From assembly GCA_964023205.1 (NCBI GenBank), contig OZ026847.1:5020819-5084818 (forward strand): 64,000 nt of DNA, read 5' to 3'. Made by a program: the position numbers and the translations under genes. Positions 59,501 through 64,000 of this stretch are shown here, in pieces; position 1 is the first letter of the stretch; the number at the start of each line of letters is the position of its first letter. The notes below the pieces were generated by a model. That model ran no database searches. It saw only the letters and a program-made list of their open reading frames with translations, and was not told the origin of the DNA. Source of the DNA: Lutraria lutraria (lineage: Eukaryota > Mollusca > Bivalvia > Venerida > Mactridae).

Positions 59501-62500
59501 GCTAAATATATGAATAATGAACTCAAACTACTGGCAAAGTTATACAATGTGCCCATGGTCCCCCCAGAGGTAATGTTATGTTTTATCATGTTATCTGTAT
59601 GTATTACAGTATTTTTTTATTGCTTTTTAAGTTAATTCCAAATGTCTCATTGTATATCACAAGTTTGGATGTGTATTTCATTTATTTTTGTTAGGCTCAA
59701 TTTTCATGGTTTTTACTAAAATAGCTATTTTGTGGGGACATATATTCATGGATTTTGATTTTTGAAAAAAATGCCTTATCTCTGTATTTAAATTTGTGGG
59801 GATTTGATTTCCTGGATGAGCCGACCCACGAAGTCCATGAAATTAAATTCCCAAGAAAAATTAAGTTTCCACAGTATTTAAAAGTGCTTTATTCTTATTC
59901 ATTTACATTATTAAGGTTTCTGTCTGGTTCCTTGAATGGAACAAATTCAGTATCTCCATCTAAATTATCTTGATATCAGCTGACTGTATTACAAATTCCC
60001 GACTGACTACCTTTTTACTGTGATTTATTTAATTTTCAATGTGTATCATGTAGCGCTTCATGTTCATCTGAACATTCACCTTGTCGAAAGAATTTGATGA
60101 AAATTCGAGTTGCTGTGGCATGTGTTAAAAGTCAAAATCTATATTTGATAATCGATAAGTTCGATTGACTAGTGTCGACTTGTAAAAATGATGGCTTTTT
60201 TTACACAATATATGTTCATTAGCTGCAGCTGTTACATGTATCCATGACAGACTGGGCCATACGTGGTCCAGTGGTTAGTACACTGGATTTGTAACAGGAT
60301 GATCTGTGCTCCATTCCCAGTCACAGCTGGTCATATCCTTCCATGAAAGTTTGACAATATTGTCGATTTTTCTCCATATGTTGAGAAGTTGCCAGTTCTT
60401 TGTAGAAGGGTAAGTTAGTACTGGTTAGAATATCATCCAGGAAAACTTGTTAGGTGAATTTGCCACCATATATAACTGAATTTTTTTCTTTTAAATCAGT
60501 GTTTATCCCAAATGAACGAATATTCATGGTAAGATTAATATTTATAAGATTGCGTAAATTGAACTTTATATGCTTAAACAAAAATATGTATATTTTAGGA
60601 CTTTTTTGGAGTTGTCATAACAAAAGGTTCCCTGCCGGCACAGAGATTCTTGACAGCCGTTGATATTATGGATACATCAAAGACGAAGCTTGTGTCCCGG
60701 GAACTGTGGATGAAAATTTGGAGTCGTGTCAGTTACCTATTGTTGAACACTCTCTTATCCTTACATTTCGAGCAATTTAGCACTAAATTTGCATGTAAAT
60801 ACATGTACAATTGTTGATAGCTTTTACTTGAATGAATATATTCACTCAAACCTGTGTTAGCAGTCACCTCCAAATAGAGGCCACCCTGTGAATAGTAAAA
60901 ATTGTTAAGAACAAAATTTATGCCTATAAAGATCACCTGTCAATAAATGCCACAATTTGTGTTTCCCAAGGGTGGCCTTCTTTCACAGGTTTGACTGTAT
61001 GTCCAGTGTCTACCAGAAGTTATTATCAAAATATGTATTATTAATTCCTATTGAACAACCAAAGCAAGTATGTTGAACTTTTTTCATATATAACATTAAT
61101 GCCAAACTTACCTTTGGTGTCAGGGATTTTTTGGGGGCGATTTTATAGCCGAAATTCGGTCATATTCCCAATGGAAAATAGTATCTTTTTTTCCCAATTC
61201 ACAGAGAATTTTTTTTTTTATTCATTTTATAAGTTCATTAGCATCACTATTGGTAGTAAATACCTTATTCTGCTACTGTTCTATTCGAGAATAAGTAGAA
61301 TTAGTTGAACATTGCAAAAATTGAAGTTATATATTTTTTCCCAATTTTGACCGCGAAAATTCCCGATCCCAAGGGTATGGGTCATAATCCCAAAATACCG
61401 AGAAAAAACCCTGGGTGTAATTGTTGAGTATGTTAAAACTTTATCTTACAATAATTGTATTGTCCTATTGAAGGAAGATACAGTACAACCTCCCCAAAGC
61501 GGCCATCTGTAGAGCAACAACCTCTCTATGACAACACCTTCAAAATTTCCCTAATTTGATATTTACTATGAATTTAACCTCTGTAGAGCAACAACCTCTC
61601 TATGACAACACCTTCAAAATTTCCTTAAGTTGATATTTACTATGAATTTAACCTCTGTAGAGCAACAACCTCTCTATGACAACACCTTCAAAATTTCCTT
61701 AAGTTGATATTTACTATGAATTTAACCTCTGTAGAGCAACAACCTCTCTATGACAACACCTTCAAAATTTCCTTAAGTTGATATTTACTATGAATTTAAC
61801 CTCTGTAGAGCAACAACCTCTCTATGACAACACCTTCAAAATTTCCTTAAGTTGATATTTACTATGAATTTAACCTCTGTAGAGCAACAACCTCTCTATG
61901 ACAACACCTTCAAAATTTCCTTAAGTTGATATTTACTATGAATTTAACCTCTGTAGAGCAACAACCTCTCTATGACAACACCTTCAAAATTTCCTTAAGT
62001 TGATATTTACTATGAATTTAACCTCTGTAGAGCAACAACCTCTCTATGACAATACCTTCAAAATTTCCTTAAGTTGATATTTACTATGAATTTAACCTCT
62101 GTAGAGCAACAACCTCTCTATGACAATACCTTCAAAATTTCCTTAAGTTGATATTTACAATAAATTTAACCTCTGTAGAGCAACAACCTCTCTATGACAA
62201 CACCTTCAAAATTTCCTTAAGTTGATATTTACTATAAATTTAACCTCTGTATAGCAATAACCTCTAAACAACAGCCAATATTTACAGCTCCCACAGGGTG
62301 TTGCTCTACAGAGGTTGTACTGTATGATCAATTTGAATTGTTGACTGTCACTGAAAAGAATTGACTTGCATTAAATAGTTGATCTATTGTTAAACTTCAG
62401 GTTAATTAAGTCAATGAATTTTAAGATGAGGTCACTCTTCTTTTTTTCATCTCAATAGACATTTATTCTCCATTAAATGCTTACTATGGAAATCGTATTA

Positions 62501-62814
62501 GGATTATGTGCATACATTAAAACCCCTCAAAGCTGTAGCCCTTCTGGACTGGGCCAAGAACTTTTGAAAAAAATCCGAAAAAAGTGGGACTTTCTTTGAT
62601 TTTCAGGGAATTCCAGTTCTTCAGGGAGCCCAGATTTTAGCTGTTATATTGTATATATATTTCATTAAATAAGTGTTAAAAATAAAGCATTACATAATAA
62701 TTATACTAAATTTACATAAAAGAAGTTGATGATGTATGTTCTGTATCTGAATGTTTTGTTCCATTTTATTTCTCACAGGATGAAGATATTACAAAGCCTG
62801 AGAGCCTATCTGAG
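53556..62814 (+). CDS. GSTK1: Glutathione S-transferase kappa 1 (coding exons 1-5; 3' end off window)
   Basis: Thioredoxin-fold (DsbA-like) glutathione transferase found in mitochondria and peroxisomes. Coding exons: 53556-53630, 55543-55624, 59469-59569, 60599-60727 and 62779-62814 (75, 82, 101, 129 and 36 bases). All are bounded by AG and GT and join in frame to 141 codons. Exon 1 reads VELFYDVVSPYTWFAFE, and Ser17 in the SPYTW motif corresponds to the serine that activates glutathione in the kappa class. Later marks are LGGIMNESGNKPP, the KGSLPAQRFLTAV segment and SRELWMKIWSR. The human enzyme is about 226 residues, so roughly 85 codons remain beyond the right edge. The start is the first ATG after the putative promoter (caaaATGGCAG). 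All exons look intact, and transposons are confined to introns. Identification is by whole-length similarity to the kappa family and is firm. Confidence 0.95.
53742..53773. repeat. Hairpin of the actggacc repeat
   Basis: ggtccagtaaa answered by tttactggacc. Further actggacc and ggacc words are scattered to 53985, giving a small local repeat in GSTK1 intron 1. Confidence 0.5.
54036..54048. repeat. Poly-G tract
   Basis: A G run of about 13 bases in GSTK1 intron 1. Confidence 0.85.
55046..55123. mobile_element. 78-bp palindromic element, copy 1
   Basis: Left arm gggctcagcgcaacactgt then cgtaact, and right arm agttact then acactgttgcgttgaaccct, around a loop of about 20 bases. An almost identical copy in the same orientation lies at 63897-63975. 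It is non-coding and lies in GSTK1 intron 1. The 140-codon frame 54790-55212 runs through it and is not credible. Confidence 0.8.
55910..58951. mobile_element. TTAA-flanked TIR element, outer (same family as 49735-50242)
   Basis: Flanked by TTAA (55906-55909 and 58952-58955), with termini AGGGACATGCCCTGGAACTG and the inverse CAGTTCCAGGGTATGCCCCT. Only about 57 bp at the left and 130 bp at the right belong to this element. Both match the 508-bp relative. The rest is a second element (55967-58817) inserted into it. Located in GSTK1 intron 2. Confidence 0.8.
55967..58817. mobile_element. Nested long-TIR (foldback) element with TTAA target
   Basis: Starts GGTGGAACCAAACGATTGAA and ends with the exact inverse. 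TTAA flanks it at 55963-55966 and 58818-58821. The arms stay inverted for about 450 bp (55967-56415 against 58375-58817), with shared words such as atctgcccgagggattttt and its complement. Further inverted phrases (gtaacattttcaagctcc) pair near 56990 and 58010. The centre (56420-58370) contains repeated gaaaacgttt words and open frames (56856-57206, 57843-58043) without a recognisable transposase. Non-autonomous, about 2.85 kb. Confidence 0.8.
59137..59436 (+). mobile_element. tRNA-derived SINE in GSTK1 intron 2
   Basis: The head has an A box (cttagcttgatggtaagag) and a B box (gagtttgaatccc). The body contains gtggttagcactggttg, and the tail is AT-rich (gaaaataaataaat). The exon 3 acceptor is only about 30 bp downstream. 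Confidence 0.75.
59690..59880. repeat. Possible MITE-like repeat
   Basis: Contains tttgtggggacatat and atttgtggggatttg in succession, then a partly inverted gacccacgaagtcc and ttaaattcccaagaaa. Boundaries not defined. Lies in GSTK1 intron 3. Confidence 0.3.
60253..60475 (+). mobile_element. Diverged tRNA-derived SINE in GSTK1 intron 3
   Basis: The head acgtggtccagtggttagta and body words (cattcccagtcac, ccttccatgaaag, gttgccagttctttgtag, gttagtactggtta) match the SINE at 37556-37772 in the same order. The caaa tail is lost. Confidence 0.7.
60846..61000. mobile_element. TIR element (caaacctgtg family)
   Basis: Left end ctcaaacctgtgttagc and right end ttcacaggtttgactgta are inverted. Inside, tagaggccaccctgtgaat and aagggtggccttctttcac are also inverted. 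About 155 bp. A decayed relative lies at 26972-27131. Lies in GSTK1 intron 4. Confidence 0.65.
61481..62322. mobile_element. TIR transposon carrying a 74-bp satellite array
   Basis: Termini CAGTACAACCTC and GAGGTTGTACTG with TA on both sides (61479-61480 and 62323-62324). Same termini as the 102-bp element at 5232. Nearly the whole interior is the 74-bp array described separately. Only short unique pieces remain at each end (ccccaaagcggccat on the left, tttacagctcccaca on the right). Lies in GSTK1 intron 4. Confidence 0.9.
61509..62248 (+). repeat. 74-bp tandem repeat, ten full units
   Basis: Units start with gtagagcaacaacctct at 61509, 61583, 61657, 61731, 61805, 61879, 61953, 62027, 62101 and 62175, with a partial eleventh at 62249. 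The period is exactly 74 with no indels. The middle units are almost identical while the first and last diverge, as expected when an array grows by unequal exchange or replication slippage. Confidence 0.95.
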
Positions 62815-62851
62815 GTAACATTGATGAAGTTTATATCATAGTATTTACATA

Positions 62852-63451
62852 CTGTAGAACGCTTTAATTTCGCGAGGTCAAAATTTCGCGTTTTTTGTTA
62901 AAAAGCAGCTGTTTTCTTTATTCGCGTATTTATGAATTCGCGACGTCGTCAGGCAGGATTAAAGTGTGTTCAAAGAAACACTGTTGTTGCTTTAATATTT
63001 GTGTGTCACACCTGATCTGTTAGACGTTTCAGTTGTGATTTATATCTAATAAGTATAATAACAATAGATTGATAATAGTTTGGTGTTGTTGTGGAAGTTA
63101 TGTTTTACAAACAGTAGGGAAGTGTGAAAAACTGTTACTAGTATGTTCAAACGATGTCAAAAATTATCCAGCAAACGAAACTTTAGTAAAAGCAATATTA
63201 TAAAAAATTGAATGCAAACATTAAAGGTATATGTTTATTGTTAATATATTGCTTTCATCAGATTAACTAAACTGATTATTCTACGATAAAATACTAGTAG
63301 TGACTTAAGTTGCGTATTTTCGGACATACTCATTTTTGAATATATAAAACTCGCGATATTTATGAATTCGCGATATTTATGAATTCGCGAGGTATTCGAT
63401 TCGCGAATATTAGCGAAAATAAAACTAACGCGAATAAAACCAGTTCTACAG
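62852..63451. mobile_element. TIR element (ctgtagaac..ttcgcg family)
   Basis: Left end CTGTAGAACGCTTTAATTTC then gcgagg, and right end ttcgcg-rich sequence then CAGTTCTACAG, with TA on each side. Internal tatgaattcgcg words repeat near both ends. It is 600 bp and non-coding. Lies in the GSTK1 intron after exon 5. Confidence 0.75.
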
Positions 63452-63896
63452 TATACTTATTCAGTATTGGCATTATTAAGACATAGGGTACAGATATAAA
63501 TGCTCAGTTCTCTCCTATATGGCTCTGAAATGACCATAGCTGTCGAATGGGCTGCTTAGTAACATGTAGATAGAATTATATAAATAGAAGGGGACATTAA
63601 ATCGATGTTTCGCCATTAAAATGTTTTAATACTTAATTGTTACATAAGTAGCCTATTTAATAAGCTTAAATGGTATTTACCAAGACTATTAGTATGTGTG
63701 ACTGGTTTAAGACCTGGACAAGATGCAAGTTTGTTTGGGACAAATTGACCGTTGATAAGCATGTTTGTGTATCAATTCAGTGGTTCTGTCGTACAGAGAT
63801 TAATCCTATTCAAACCAATACATTTACAAATATTCAAAGTGTATTTTGACGAAAAGTCACTTCGCAGACCACAAATGACCTGCATAATTTTATATA

Positions 63897-63975
63897 TCGA
63901 GGGCTCAGCGCAACACTGTCGTAACTTGTTCTTATTTCAATATGAGTTACGACACTGTTGCGTTGAACCCTTGAT
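63897..63975. mobile_element. 78-bp palindromic element, copy 2
   Basis: Nearly identical to 55046-55123, but with better arm pairing (cactgtcgtaact against agttacgacactg). The flanks tcga and ttga suggest the inverted arms extend to gagggctc and gaacccttg. No coding capacity. Confidence 0.8.
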
Positions 63976-64000
63976 ATGTCTATGATTACTGTAACTTTGT

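Noticed and set aside
61509..62248. Could the regular repeats be a CRISPR array?
   Set aside because: Whole 74-bp units repeat without unique spacers, the context is an intron of an animal gene, and TIRs with TA sites flank the array.

Overview
This is nuclear DNA of an animal, most likely a bivalve mollusc. It is AT-rich, the genes are split by GT-AG introns, and most of the sequence is repeats. The bivalve reading rests on several repeat types I associate with bivalve genomes: elements ending in gctcacc/ggtgagc, tRNA-derived SINEs with a ttaaaccca..caaac tail, TIR elements beginning ctgtagaac, and fragments of 'ggtcacaatt..' repeats. I cannot name the species. There is no sign of bacterial or viral gene organisation.

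Two gene families are readable. The first is a cluster of carbohydrate sulfotransferases (CHST15/GalNAc4S-6ST-like, Golgi type II membrane enzymes). One member is complete and uninterrupted: seven coding exons on the minus strand (36596-44465) that join to 395 codons. A second member (1957-11406, minus) has intact coding exons 1-5 and runs off the left edge. At least five broken pieces surround them: exons 6-7 at 16467-17293, exon 1 fragments at 15202-15411 and 44920-45005, an inverted exon 1 at 22474-22653 on the plus strand, and a damaged last exon at 51097-51250. Flanks and introns are duplicated with the exons, so the left four fifths of the window is a birth-and-death cluster built from copies of one ancestral unit. 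The second family is glutathione S-transferase kappa (GSTK1). Its first five coding exons lie on the plus strand from 53556 to 62814, and the rest lies beyond the right edge.

Layout: 1-12.7 kb is sulfotransferase copy 1 with its introns and 5' flank. 12.9-15.7 kb is unannotated sequence with an exon 1 relic. 15.7-18.7 kb is the tail of copy 2, whose intron nearly duplicates bases 1-1135. 18.7-22.0 kb is a decayed L1/Tx1-type LINE. 22.0-22.7 kb is the inverted exon 1 cassette. 23.8-36 kb is a gene-poor stretch with tandem arrays, a cluster of TCACGTGA palindromes, tRNA-like sequences, a second decayed LINE and two gctcacc-ended elements. 36.2-48 kb is the complete copy and its flanks. 49-51.5 kb is a degraded tail unit. 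53.5-64 kb is GSTK1, whose introns carry at least eight mobile or palindromic elements.

The non-genic structure is the most unusual part. A short TIR transposon appears as a simple form, a form with one 74-bp unit plus part of a second, and a form with ten or more exact-period units. Two families of elements with TTAA target sites occur, one nested inside the other with long foldback arms. A 1.07-kb foldback sits in intron 1 of the intact sulfotransferase gene. Seven copies of an 11-bp motif (AACGTATCTGA) lie scattered in both orientations over 1.5 kb. Exon boundaries were read by eye from splice signals and phase continuity. Repeat boundaries are approximate unless a target-site duplication is stated.
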